Positions 38,574 through 46,840 of a stretch of DNA of 58,211 nt are shown here, piece after piece. The stretch is from positions 1-58,211 of the forward strand of contig CABUQZ010000011.1 in assembly GCA_902493795.1 (NCBI GenBank). The letters are read 5' to 3'. A program made the position numbers and the translations under genes. The stretch's first letter is position 1. Every line of letters starts with the position of its first letter. Below the pieces are notes generated by a model. The model ran no database searches. It saw only the letters and a program-made list of their open reading frames with translations, and was not told the DNA's origin. This DNA is from an uncultured Clostridium sp. GTDB taxonomy: Bacteria > Bacillota_I > Bacilli_A > RF39 > UBA660.

Positions 38574-39116
38574 ATGTATAATTGTCCAAATTGTGGGACT
38601 CAAGTTCAACCAGGGATGAACAATTGTCCAAATTGTGGGACTCAATTAAATAATAATATGGGAGGAAATAACCAAAATTATCAACAGCCAAATATGGGAT
38701 ATCAACAACCTAACAATGGATATCAACAACCAAATATGGGATATGCGCCTAATGGAAATAGACCTTTCATTAAGAAACGTGATGTTGCTATGACAGTAAT
38801 TCTTAGTATTCTAACTTGTGGAATCTATGGTATTATTTGGTTTATTAATCTAACTGATGATTCTAATAATTTAGCATATAGTGAAAAGACAGCTTCTGGT
38901 GGTTTATCATTTTTATATATAATATTAACTTGTGGAATTTATAATTTCTATTGGGCTTATAAATTAGGTAAAAAGATGAATGAGGCTGGACAAAGAAATA
39001 ATGTTTCTGTAGGTGATAATTCAGTTTTATATTTAGTTTTATCATTTTTTGGTTTAGGAATTGTTGTTTATTGTTTAGCTCAATCAGATATTAACAAATT
39101 TGCAACAAATCAATAA
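38574..39116 (+). CDS. Zinc-ribbon plus DUF4234-like membrane protein
   Basis: 180 residues. The N-terminal zinc ribbon comes from an internal duplication: CPNCGTQ occurs twice 14 residues apart, the DNA being identical over 24 bp (38580-38603 and 38622-38645). A Gln/Pro/Asn/Tyr-rich linker follows with three 'GYQQPN' type repeats. Then two pairs of hydrophobic segments match the DUF4234 pattern: 'RDVAMTVILSILTCGIYGIIWFINLTDDSNNL' and 'LSFLYIILTCGIYNFYWAYKLGKKM'. The function is unknown. Its stop overlaps the start of the DUF2752 gene (TAATG), so the pair is coupled. Confidence 0.82.
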   Translation: MYNCPNCGTQVQPGMNNCPNCGTQLNNNMGGNNQNYQQPNMGYQQPNNGYQQPNMGYAPNGNRPFIKKRDVAMTVILSILTCGIYGIIWFINLTDDSNNLAYSEKTASGGLSFLYIILTCGIYNFYWAYKLGKKMNEAGQRNNVSVGDNSVLYLVLSFFGLGIVVYCLAQSDINKFATNQ

Positions 39117-39490
39117 TGTTAAACAAGAAAAAATTATTAAGAGTAATATATACAGATATATTACTCTTTATCTTATTAATTGGATATTATTTTTTAAATA
39201 AAGAATTTGGTTTTTCTATCGAGTGTCCCATCAATCATTTTACATCTTATTTGTGTCCAGGTTGTGGAATAACTAGATGTTTATTTTCAATATTAGAATT
39301 TGATTTTAAAAAGGCATTTTATTACAATAGGTTAGTATTTATTCTTTTACCATTATTTTTTGTATATTATGTGTATTCAGTATATAATTTTATTTTTGAA
39401 AAAAATAAAGAATCCAAACTAATTAAATATTTAACAATACCTTTATTAATTATTACTATTTTATTTGGAATTATTAGAAATATTATTTAA
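39116..39490 (+). CDS. DUF2752 membrane protein
   Basis: 124-residue membrane protein with the DUF2752 signature 'CPINHFTSYLCPGCGITRCLFSILEFDFKKAFYYNRLVFILLP' (about 38-80; CP-x-H..CPGCGITR). About three TM segments. In gut Bacillota it is commonly next to zinc-ribbon DUF4234/CD225-like proteins, as here. The role is unknown. The start overlaps the preceding stop by 1 nt and it ends in a strong terminator. Confidence 0.85.
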   Translation: MLNKKKLLRVIYTDILLFILLIGYYFLNKEFGFSIECPINHFTSYLCPGCGITRCLFSILEFDFKKAFYYNRLVFILLPLFFVYYVYSVYNFIFEKNKESKLIKYLTIPLLIITILFGIIRNII

Positions 39491-39512
39491 GACTTTTTAA
39501 GTCTTTTTTTTA
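39489..39512 (+). terminator. Terminator of the DUF4234-DUF2752 operon
   Basis: Stem AAGACTT/AAGTCTT with a 3-nt loop followed by a run of T. Confidence 0.85.
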
Positions 39513-39572
39513 TAAAATTCAAATTTTACTACAATCTATGTAAAAGTTTAATTTATTTTACTTATTAGAAAA

Positions 39573-40685
39573 TTATTGCATTTTTCTTTGAAGTAGCAAA
39601 TCATTAATTTTAGAAAGTGTTTTCTTATCTTTTCTATTTTTTATTCTTATTAATTCATTATAAGATATGTTTGTCCCATCAATATTGTAATTACCAAATA
39701 GATTTTCACTTCTAAATATAATATTAAAAAATTCATCAATTTTATCAAATGGAACTTTATTATGTGTAAAAAGAGTCCTATTTTTCTTTATAACATCAAT
39801 AAGTAATTGTTTTGATACTACTTCTATATTTATCCATTCTTTATTTTCTTCTAATAAAATTCTTAGTAAATCGAGTATTTTGCATTCTCTTTCGTCAATT
39901 TTTTGATTAATAAATAAGTCATTGTAGAACTTTCTATAACATATAGCAAGTATATCTGTTATTTCTCTTGCTGCGCAAAAATGGGATTCTTCTTTTCTAT
40001 AAAAAGAACACAATAAAAGGCTTTTGATAACCATTGCACTATAACCTAGACATTCTTTTCCATATTCATGCTCATTTTTTCTTGTTATCGAGTTAGGATT
40101 ATTTTTGTATAGATATCCAGTTTTACAAGTTGAAAACACTTCAGGATTATAGTATCTTATTAACTCTTCAAAATAAGAATCTTCTTCCCATCTTAAAACA
40201 TTTGAAAATCTAATATTATTTTTTTCTAAGAATTCTTTTTTTATAAAAATTCCAAAGATAAAGGAATTATAAAGTTGAAAAGAAACTCTATTTGTTCTTG
40301 CTTCTTCATCATATAATTTAAAGGCAATTATGTCTTCTTTTCTTTTTTTATCATTTTCAAATTCGTTTATTGTTTTTTTATCAGGAATATAATCTCCACA
40401 ATCAAGAAAAAATACGTATGCGCCAGAAGAATTATCTAATCCTATTTGCCTTGCAATACCTGGACCTTTATTTTCTTCTTGAAAAAGTATTTTTATGTCT
40501 AGATTTTTATAATGTCTTATTACGCTGTTCCAATAAATTAAGCTTGTAGAACAATCATCGACAATTATTATCTCTAGTTTAGATAGATCACAGTCTTCTT
40601 GATTATTAATCGAATCTAGAGAAGCTTTAATACTATCTAACGAATCATTATATGTTGGAATAATTATCGTTAAATCTTTATCCAT
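39573..40685 (-). CDS. Family 2 glycosyltransferase
   Basis: 370-residue GT2 enzyme. 'LTIIIPTYNDSLDSIKASLDSINNQ' opens the fold, 'EIIIVDDCSTSLIYWNS', 'NKGPGIARQIGLDNSSGAYVFFLDCGDYIPD' follows; the metal motif reads DCGD instead of the usual D-S-D-D. The C-terminal ~150 residues are a helical extension of unknown role. The start is ATG 40685, 6 nt after SD AGGTGG. The GTG at 40694 lies in the SD and is rejected. It may be cotranscribed with the DUF6020 protein upstream, ~80 bp away. Confidence 0.82.
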   Translation of the reverse strand: MDKDLTIIIPTYNDSLDSIKASLDSINNQEDCDLSKLEIIIVDDCSTSLIYWNSVIRHYKNLDIKILFQEENKGPGIARQIGLDNSSGAYVFFLDCGDYIPDKKTINEFENDKKRKEDIIAFKLYDEEARTNRVSFQLYNSFIFGIFIKKEFLEKNNIRFSNVLRWEEDSYFEELIRYYNPEVFSTCKTGYLYKNNPNSITRKNEHEYGKECLGYSAMVIKSLLLCSFYRKEESHFCAAREITDILAICYRKFYNDLFINQKIDERECKILDLLRILLEENKEWINIEVVSKQLLIDVIKKNRTLFTHNKVPFDKIDEFFNIIFRSENLFGNYNIDGTNISYNELIRIKNRKDKKTLSKINDLLLQRKMQ

Positions 40686-40766
40686 AAAACCCACCTGTTG
40701 CTTATACTAACATAAAATACAAATATTTACTATTATTTTATAGTCTTCACAGCACAAAATAAAAAT

Positions 40767-42512
40767 TTAGTTAACTTTTTTACTATTTTCTTTTAAATAA
40801 GGGAGTACTATTAGTAATGGTAATGTTGTAAAAGCACAATAAACATATCTATATTCCGAATATACTGGTGATGCTATCATCATTGTTAACCATATTCCCA
40901 TAATCGGTAAAAACGAATATAAAAGAATTCTTTTATTTCTTTTTATAGCAATATATCCAAATAGCAAAATCGTCCAAAATATTAAACCAATACTCCACTC
41001 CATATTTAGAACTGGAATATCTTTACTATCCATTTTATTTACTAAATAGTTAATTACTTTAGGGGCTTTTGAATTTGTTTCTAAGCCATAATCATTTATA
41101 TCTATTCCATCATAAACTGCCCAAAAATTTACACCAGGATACCAATATCCTAAAGTACTTACAGCATATGACTCTAGGGCAACACTTGGATGTTTAATTA
41201 CTAGATTAAGCCATAAATTAAAATATTTTTCTTTATTATTGTCAAACTCTTTTCGGTTATAAGCTTTATTAAATTTTATTCCATCAGATGTTACTGGATT
41301 ATAGGCTTCTTTTAATTTTTCTAATGGCATTATTTTATCTATAAGTTCTTTTTCTTCTTTGGTAAACTCCACACCTTTGTAGGCCATTCTTCCAATCTGT
41401 TGAAGCGGCATAGCGATATATTCAGAAGATGAACTTCTTGTTACATTAAAATAATTGAGTACAGGAATCTTTATAATATAATAAGTTGAAAATACAATTA
41501 ATAATGCTGGTAATATTATTTTAATCTTTTTTCTAAAAATAATTATTGTAGCTATAGCAAACAAATAATACATATATATTGAGTTATTCCTAAATGCATT
41601 ACAAAGAATGGATTCAATTACAAAAATAGTCAAGTCCTTAGCTTTTAATTCATTCCTTTTTTCTATTATTTTTATTGTTTCTATCGTTAGTAATAAAATT
41701 AACCCTCCAAATATAACATCTTTCCACATTGTAATAGAGTAAAAAGCATGTACTGGTAGTAATGCATAGAAAGATACAACTACGAGTAAAATATACTTAT
41801 TTATATTTCTTTTGTATAAAAAGTATACTAGATAAGAAAAAATTGCTGACATAATAATCATTTGGAAAATACTAAAGCATGCTACACCTGCACTTATTTT
41901 TCCAAAAATCATATATCCTATATTATAAGGAATTGAAACGTATAATGTGTGAGCAACTGGATGCTGATCACTTATTCCTTTAAAATCATTCAATATCCAA
42001 CCAAGCTGTCCTAAAGCATCAGATGAAAGAAGTCCTGGAAAAAACGTTAAAAAATATGGAATCCAAAACAATAATATAATTATAAAAGATATTAAAAATA
42101 CTTTTAAACCCTTATTATTTTCTTGATTTTCTTTTTTTATTTCGAAATTAATAAGTTTAGGTAATGTATCAATCAACAAAACATAGAGTAAGTTAAATAT
42201 TCCAATTATAAGTAAAATATTAGTTGGTTTAATTAATATATTAAAGACACTGGTATCTTTTGTATATAAATTATCATTTACAATTTTTCCGAAAACAATT
42301 AGAAAAGACAATAATAAAGAAATTATTATTATGTCTTTTTTATATTTTTTATTTAATATATCTATCTTGCTATATAAAAGTATAAGACAAATTAACACTA
42401 ACCAAGACGTTACACTAAAAGGTTCTACAATATGTTTTAAGCAAATAGAAGAGTATGTGACTATTGCCATTACCAAAGAAATTACATTTTTATTATTTAA
42501 TAAAGCTTTCAT
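40767..42512 (-). CDS. DUF6020 polytopic membrane protein (GT-C-like)
   Basis: 581 residues with 12 or more hydrophobic segments. It resembles DUF6020 proteins, which look like GT-C-type lipid-linked sugar transferases: 'FPGLLSSDALGQLGWILNDFKGISDQHPVAHTLYVSIPYNIGYMIFG' (about 165-212) has the loop with acidic residues between TM1-like and TM2-like segments, followed by 'FYALLPVHAFYSITMWKDVIFGGLILL'. The start is ATG 42512. GTG 42521 overlaps the GGGGTG SD and is rejected. It is probably involved in surface glycan assembly, alongside the adjacent GT2. Confidence 0.72.
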   Translation of the reverse strand: MKALLNNKNVISLVMAIVTYSSICLKHIVEPFSVTSWLVLICLILLYSKIDILNKKYKKDIIIISLLLSFLIVFGKIVNDNLYTKDTSVFNILIKPTNILLIIGIFNLLYVLLIDTLPKLINFEIKKENQENNKGLKVFLISFIIILLFWIPYFLTFFPGLLSSDALGQLGWILNDFKGISDQHPVAHTLYVSIPYNIGYMIFGKISAGVACFSIFQMIIMSAIFSYLVYFLYKRNINKYILLVVVSFYALLPVHAFYSITMWKDVIFGGLILLLTIETIKIIEKRNELKAKDLTIFVIESILCNAFRNNSIYMYYLFAIATIIIFRKKIKIILPALLIVFSTYYIIKIPVLNYFNVTRSSSSEYIAMPLQQIGRMAYKGVEFTKEEKELIDKIMPLEKLKEAYNPVTSDGIKFNKAYNRKEFDNNKEKYFNLWLNLVIKHPSVALESYAVSTLGYWYPGVNFWAVYDGIDINDYGLETNSKAPKVINYLVNKMDSKDIPVLNMEWSIGLIFWTILLFGYIAIKRNKRILLYSFLPIMGIWLTMMIASPVYSEYRYVYCAFTTLPLLIVLPYLKENSKKVN

Positions 42513-42550
42513 ACTCTTCACCCCACATATAAATTATAACATATAAAATT

Positions 42551-43318
42551 TTATTTTCTTCCTATTATACCATAATATCTTCTTATTAAACGAATTCCTT
42601 TAGGGGTTGTATTTCTTTTTAGGTATTTTTCTAATAAATCTAAATCTATTTCTCTACTATATGTCTCTTTGTTATCATTTTCTTCTTCTGAAAATTCATC
42701 TAAAATTGGTGTTTTTAGTAAAAAACTTATAAATTCATTTTGATCTTTATAGTATTCTATCTGATGAATAGGTATTAATTCTACATCTTGAAAACCTGCA
42801 TCAAGTACATTTTCATAATCTATTTTACTTATTGGATTATTATCGTTATATGCTTGTCCCTTATTAAATATTCTTTTTAGTTCCCAACAATCCATTTTGT
42901 CTACTCCTCTAATAAGGATATAACCTCCATGCTTTAATGTTTTGTATATCTGTTTGGGATCAGTTACAGTGTTTCTTGCAACTACTACATCAAAATAGTT
43001 ATCTTTTGTTTCCATTTTTATATTATCCATAACTTTAAACTTAATATTGCTTCTTCCACTGTTTCTTAGATTTTCATTTGCTGTTTTTATCATTTCACAA
43101 GAATAATCTGTTCCTAATATTTCTTTTACTTTTGGAAAATTTTCAAGTAATTTTTCTCCTCCACCTGTTCCTAAATCAAGGATTTTAGATTCTTTGTTTG
43201 TTATTTTTCTTAGAATATCATATAAATCCCAATTCGTGTAATTTTCTACTTTAATATCAAATTTGCTAAAATCCCAATCTTTTATTTTTTCATAAAATTC
43301 GTGTTCACTTATTTTCAT
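42551..43318 (-). CDS. Class I SAM methyltransferase behind an attenuator leader
   Basis: 255 residues. Motif I 'ILDLGTGGGEKLL' (about 45-57) and 'ILGTDYSCEMIKTANENL' bind SAM; 'YFDVVVARNTVTDPKQIYKTLKHGGYILIRGVD' is the motif IV region. The C-terminus is basic (LIRRYYGIIGRK). The substrate is unknown and it is not an ErmC-type Rossmann N6-adenine enzyme (no NIPY-like motif seen). The start ATG 43318 is 6 nt after SD AAGAGGT. The long upstream reading to 43387 covers the attenuator and is rejected. It is preceded by a 190-nt leader with a leader peptide and terminator hairpin, which suggests induction by a ribosome-targeting condition. Confidence 0.8.
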   Translation of the reverse strand: MKISEHEFYEKIKDWDFSKFDIKVENYTNWDLYDILRKITNKESKILDLGTGGGEKLLENFPKVKEILGTDYSCEMIKTANENLRNSGRSNIKFKVMDNIKMETKDNYFDVVVARNTVTDPKQIYKTLKHGGYILIRGVDKMDCWELKRIFNKGQAYNDNNPISKIDYENVLDAGFQDVELIPIHQIEYYKDQNEFISFLLKTPILDEFSEEENDNKETYSREIDLDLLEKYLKRNTTPKGIRLIRRYYGIIGRK

Positions 43319-43352
43319 ATTCATACCTCTTTTCTTTAAAATGCGATTGCAT

Positions 43353-43433
43353 AAAAAAATCTCCTTACATGAACAGTACAAAAACAATCACAAATTAAAT
43401 GTAATTATTGTTTTTGCCATTCATGAGGAGATT
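43353..43433 (-). terminator. Attenuator hairpin in the methyltransferase leader
   Basis: On the minus strand AATCTCCTCATGAA (43433-43420) pairs with TTCATG-TA-AGGAGATT (43373-43358), a 14-bp stem with a 2-nt bulge, followed by seven T. A second helix inside it, about CAAAAACAAT/ATTGTTTTTG, extends the structure. The 5' arm lies inside the leader-peptide ORF. Confidence 0.8.
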
Positions 43434-43447
43434 CTAAGGCTCTTCAT
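43421..43447 (-). CDS. Leader peptide MKSLRISS
   Basis: Eight-codon ORF (ATG AAG AGC CTT AGA ATC TCC TCA, stop TGA) with SD AAAGGA directly upstream. Its last five codons form the 5' arm of the terminator hairpin. A ribosome stalled on it would block the hairpin and allow transcription of the methyltransferase. This is the arrangement of erm, msr and related drug-induced leaders. Function is inferred. Confidence 0.65.
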   Translation of the reverse strand: MKSLRISS

Positions 43448-43513
43448 TATTCCTTTAAGCATTTGCTTATATGGTAGTAAAACGCGAATGACTAATTGAT
43501 TCACTACACAAAA

Positions 43514-43542
43514 AACATAACATAAAAGTGTTAATACGTCAA
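43514..43542 (-). promoter_or_regulatory. Promoter of the methyltransferase leader
   Basis: Minus strand TTGACG (43537-43542), 17-bp spacer, TATGTT (43514-43519) with an extended TGT. The start is predicted near 43507, about 60 nt upstream of the leader peptide. Confidence 0.7.
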
Positions 43543-43571
43543 AAAAATCTTTTAAATGATTCCATAATTTA

Positions 43572-44573
43572 TTATTTATTATTTTGACTTCTAGTAATAC
43601 TTTGTTTTAATAGTTTCTTTTCTTTATCGATATCAATTACATTTTGTAAATTTAAACATTTTATTGCATTTTCAAAATCTTCTTCAATGTCATTACCGTG
43701 TATTTTCATATCTCTTGGTTGATCAAAGTATATATCATCTTTCCCAAGCCTTAATAGTTTCTTTGCTAAATCTTTATTAACAGGTGATCCGTATCCATCA
43801 ACCCAGAAATTTTCTACATCTGATACTTCCATTAAACGGAAGCATAATCTTCTGAAAAACTCAACATTTACTAGAGTTTTATATAAAGCTTGATAATTAA
43901 CTCTTTCGCCATGCCTTTTTATCTCAAATACCGCTTTTATTATTTCATCACTTTCTTTGGCAAGCATAAACGAATTTATATCAACATTATATCCCTTTGT
44001 CTCTAATGCTTTTATTAAGTTTGTTATAATAAGTGCTCTATTGAAGACTTGTCTGTTACTTGTAGTACAGTTATACGATACTTGTGTACTAATTGTTATA
44101 AATCTAGTCTTCTTTGCTAATCTACTTGCAGTGTATATTTTGGGACTTCCAGTTGTGTATGCAACAGGATCAACAGCTCCACCTGCTATTGTTTTTATTT
44201 TATTATATTTATGCACATATTCGTCTTTTAAATGTAATTCTTTTTGTATTTTCAAATATTCTTGATATCCTGGATCATTATCTATAATTAAGTTTTCTAC
44301 TGCTTGTTCGTAAGGAACTCCAGCAAAACTAGGAGGTGCTGCTATACTTGCTACTGTAAGTTCTGGTTTGTGATCATATGCAGAAGAAACATAGATACCT
44401 CTTGCTGCAAACGTATCTAAATTAATACGTGGGTTTTTTTTCAAAAAAGTGTATAGGTCTTGTAGTCCTCTAAAGTGAAATCCATGAATTCTATATGTCT
44501 TTCCATCTATTTCTTTTGTTTCTGGAAGTTCCATATTTTCAGGAAATCTCGTGAAATTATTTGGAAGACTCAT
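43572..44573 (-). CDS. Unknown protein of the AAA+ operon (possible vWA-like fold)
   Basis: 333 residues, no TM or signal peptide. The middle 'KKTRFITISTQVSYNCTTSNRQVFNRALIITNLIKALETKGYNVDINSFML' followed by 'GERVNYQALYKTLVNVEFFRRLCFRLMEV' has the layout of a von Willebrand A-like Rossmann fold: a beta strand, polar loop with S/T/N, then a helix and a strand. No canonical DxSxS MIDAS is present. It resembles phage vWA-like partners of AAA+ ATPases (DUF7192-like), but this is a weak guess. It is the last gene of a 3-gene operon, with a 1-nt overlap with the ATPase stop. The operon is otherwise unrecognised. Confidence 0.55.
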   Translation of the reverse strand: MSLPNNFTRFPENMELPETKEIDGKTYRIHGFHFRGLQDLYTFLKKNPRINLDTFAARGIYVSSAYDHKPELTVASIAAPPSFAGVPYEQAVENLIIDNDPGYQEYLKIQKELHLKDEYVHKYNKIKTIAGGAVDPVAYTTGSPKIYTASRLAKKTRFITISTQVSYNCTTSNRQVFNRALIITNLIKALETKGYNVDINSFMLAKESDEIIKAVFEIKRHGERVNYQALYKTLVNVEFFRRLCFRLMEVSDVENFWVDGYGSPVNKDLAKKLLRLGKDDIYFDQPRDMKIHGNDIEEDFENAIKCLNLQNVIDIDKEKKLLKQSITRSQNNK

Positions 44574-46840
44574 TATCTATCTCCTCTTTTACAAGCGCAT
44601 ATAAACTTCTTAGCTAATACTTTTCCATCTGCTTTCTTTAAAGGTTTACTATAGTCAAATTCCTCACAATTATTATAGTCAACGTTATACTGTCTTGCTA
44701 TTATTTTAGCAAGTGTTGTTAAATACTCTGAATCTTTAATTTGAACAAATTTTTCTTGGATTATTTGATCAATAGATTTACTGTTATGATCGATATATTT
44801 TTTTATTGCATCTGCATCTCTTGTTGTTGTGATTCCCTGTGGAGAATCAAGACCATTATTATTTGCAAACTCTATACAAGCATCTCTAAATGCTACAGTA
44901 AAACGATACCACTCTGGATAGTCTTTTAATATTCTTTCCTCAACTCTATTATCGTAACCTATGTATACTGGAGTTAATCTTTCAAGTATAGACTCGTCCA
45001 TTTTTCCACGTGATGAAAAGGCACTATTTTCACCATTACCAGAAGTGTTACCTGCTGCTACCATTCTGAAATTAGGATTTAAATCAACAGGAATATCTTC
45101 TCCAAACATAACTTCACACACTTCATTTGGATTATTTTGCTTGTTTAGTGATTCTGAATAAATATCGTTTAAAACAACGTGTGTGTCTGTATTACCATTA
45201 TCGAATTCATCTTGTAGTAATAGTTTTCCATATAATGCTGCAATAAATGTTGGTGTAATTCTATATCTTCCTTGTGGATCGTTATAACCAAGTACAGAGT
45301 ATGGTTCAGTTATTTTTCCTGCTTTTATAAGTTCCATTCCTAGAATATCTGCAACTTGCTTTAACATAAAGCTTTTACCTGTTCCAGAAGGTCCCCATAA
45401 GTAAGGCCAGTCACCTTCCATTATATCAACAGCTATTTCTTTTACTTTTTTATGGAATATTTCTCCATTTTTTTCTCTTTTTTCAATTTCCTCTTCTATT
45501 TTTTCTTTTCTTTCAGAAAAAGGAATACTATTATCTAAAGATGGTAATATTGAACGATTTACCTCTGGAGGTAAAATTATTCTTCTATAAGGAACCATCA
45601 CTCTTTCATATCCTGGAAGAATTATTTCTTCTTTTTTAGGCTCAATCCTTGTTCCTTTTAAAGCTTCCTTCTCTTTTGTTACTAATTCAACAATTTTACT
45701 TCTTACTTCATTTTGTTCTTGAGCTTTATTTAATAGTTCTTGTAATTGTGGTTCATTCATTACGTAGTCTTCTAATTTTCTAACACTTTCTTCAGAAGCT
45801 TTTTGAACTGCTATAAAGTCTTCAGCAGCAGCTTTGGAGTATGATAGAAATAATCCTCTAAATTCTTCAACTTGTTCTTTATAAGTTTCAACTATTTCTC
45901 TAAATGTAACATCAGATTTATCTTTTAACGTCTTCTCCAAATCTACAATGTAATTATTTAATTGTTCAATTATGGCATTTTTATTTTCTTCGATTAACTC
46001 TCTTAGTCTTTGAACAGATTTATCTGATTCTGTTTTAATTTCTTTCTTACCTAAAGATATTAAATGGCTAACAGCTTTCTTTTCTTCTTCTAGATTTGTT
46101 CTATATATTCCAAATTGTTCAAGATAGTCTCCCATCTTACTTAGTTTTGAATCACATTCTGCTAAATCTTTTGGACTAAGAGAATAAACTCCTATTCTTT
46201 TTTTAGCATCTTCTAATTGTTCTTCTGTGTATGATTCAAAATCCCCATTTACGACAGAATCTAATCCACAAATATAAGATACTACGTCTCTTTTATACAC
46301 ATCCTCTGTTAAGCAATATTTGCTTACTTTGTTAGCGTATTCTTTTATGTAGTCAAGTACTATTTTAGGATTAATTTTGTCTCTTAATTCTATGATACAA
46401 TCTACAACATCAAAATAATCTGTTTTATTATCAAATGAAGCGAACATTCCTTCATCAAAAATATTTTGATTTATTATTCCATCTTTTCCTAAAAAGTAAT
46501 GTAAGAATTTTTCTTTCATATAATCGTGAACTTGTTCATCACCATTTTTAGGTACAATTCTTGCATATATCAATTTCATTTTATTTAAATATGATGCAAT
46601 TCGCGTATTAGTGCATGCTCCATTTTCAATTAACGAAGCAATTACTTTAGCTAAAGTCTCTATATCTTCAAAATCGTTTTCTCCAGTTTTGCGAACTTGT
46701 TCGATGTATCTTTTTACATATGGTTCTACACTATCATCAATATTTGCATTTTTATTTTCTTTTTCAATATAATCTAAAAGTTGTTTTATTTTTAAGCTTT
46801 CTTCTCTTTCTTTATTATCTTTTCTATTAAAAAATCCCAT
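44573..46840 (-). CDS. MoxR/AAA_5-type AAA+ ATPase with long N-terminal helical region
   Basis: 755 residues. Residues ~1-200 are helical and unrecognised; ~240-400 are a coiled coil rich in E/K/Q. The C-terminal ~330 residues are one AAA+ module: 'WPYLWGPSGTGKSFMLKQVADIL' with Walker A near 482-489, Walker B 'LLLQDEFDNGNTD' near 538-550, sensor 1 'NFRMVAAGNTSGNGE' near 590, and an arginine-finger region 'GKMDESILERLTPVYI'. This is the MoxR/CbbQ/McrB-like AAA_5 group, remodelling ATPases that usually act with vWA-containing partners. It overlaps both neighbours by 1 nt. The partner proteins are probably encoded by those genes. Confidence 0.8.
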   Translation of the reverse strand: MGFFNRKDNKEREESLKIKQLLDYIEKENKNANIDDSVEPYVKRYIEQVRKTGENDFEDIETLAKVIASLIENGACTNTRIASYLNKMKLIYARIVPKNGDEQVHDYMKEKFLHYFLGKDGIINQNIFDEGMFASFDNKTDYFDVVDCIIELRDKINPKIVLDYIKEYANKVSKYCLTEDVYKRDVVSYICGLDSVVNGDFESYTEEQLEDAKKRIGVYSLSPKDLAECDSKLSKMGDYLEQFGIYRTNLEEEKKAVSHLISLGKKEIKTESDKSVQRLRELIEENKNAIIEQLNNYIVDLEKTLKDKSDVTFREIVETYKEQVEEFRGLFLSYSKAAAEDFIAVQKASEESVRKLEDYVMNEPQLQELLNKAQEQNEVRSKIVELVTKEKEALKGTRIEPKKEEIILPGYERVMVPYRRIILPPEVNRSILPSLDNSIPFSERKEKIEEEIEKREKNGEIFHKKVKEIAVDIMEGDWPYLWGPSGTGKSFMLKQVADILGMELIKAGKITEPYSVLGYNDPQGRYRITPTFIAALYGKLLLQDEFDNGNTDTHVVLNDIYSESLNKQNNPNEVCEVMFGEDIPVDLNPNFRMVAAGNTSGNGENSAFSSRGKMDESILERLTPVYIGYDNRVEERILKDYPEWYRFTVAFRDACIEFANNNGLDSPQGITTTRDADAIKKYIDHNSKSIDQIIQEKFVQIKDSEYLTTLAKIIARQYNVDYNNCEEFDYSKPLKKADGKVLAKKFICACKRGDR

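Noticed and set aside
43325..43387. Extra N-terminal 23 residues for the methyltransferase (MFLYCSCKEIF...)
   Set aside because: This stretch is the attenuator and SD sequence; the ATG at 43318 has the SD at the right spacing.
43353..43433. Known riboswitch class (SAM, SAH, preQ1, purine, THF) in the methyltransferase leader
   Set aside because: None of the core consensus sequences of these classes is present; the leader fits a peptide-based attenuator better.
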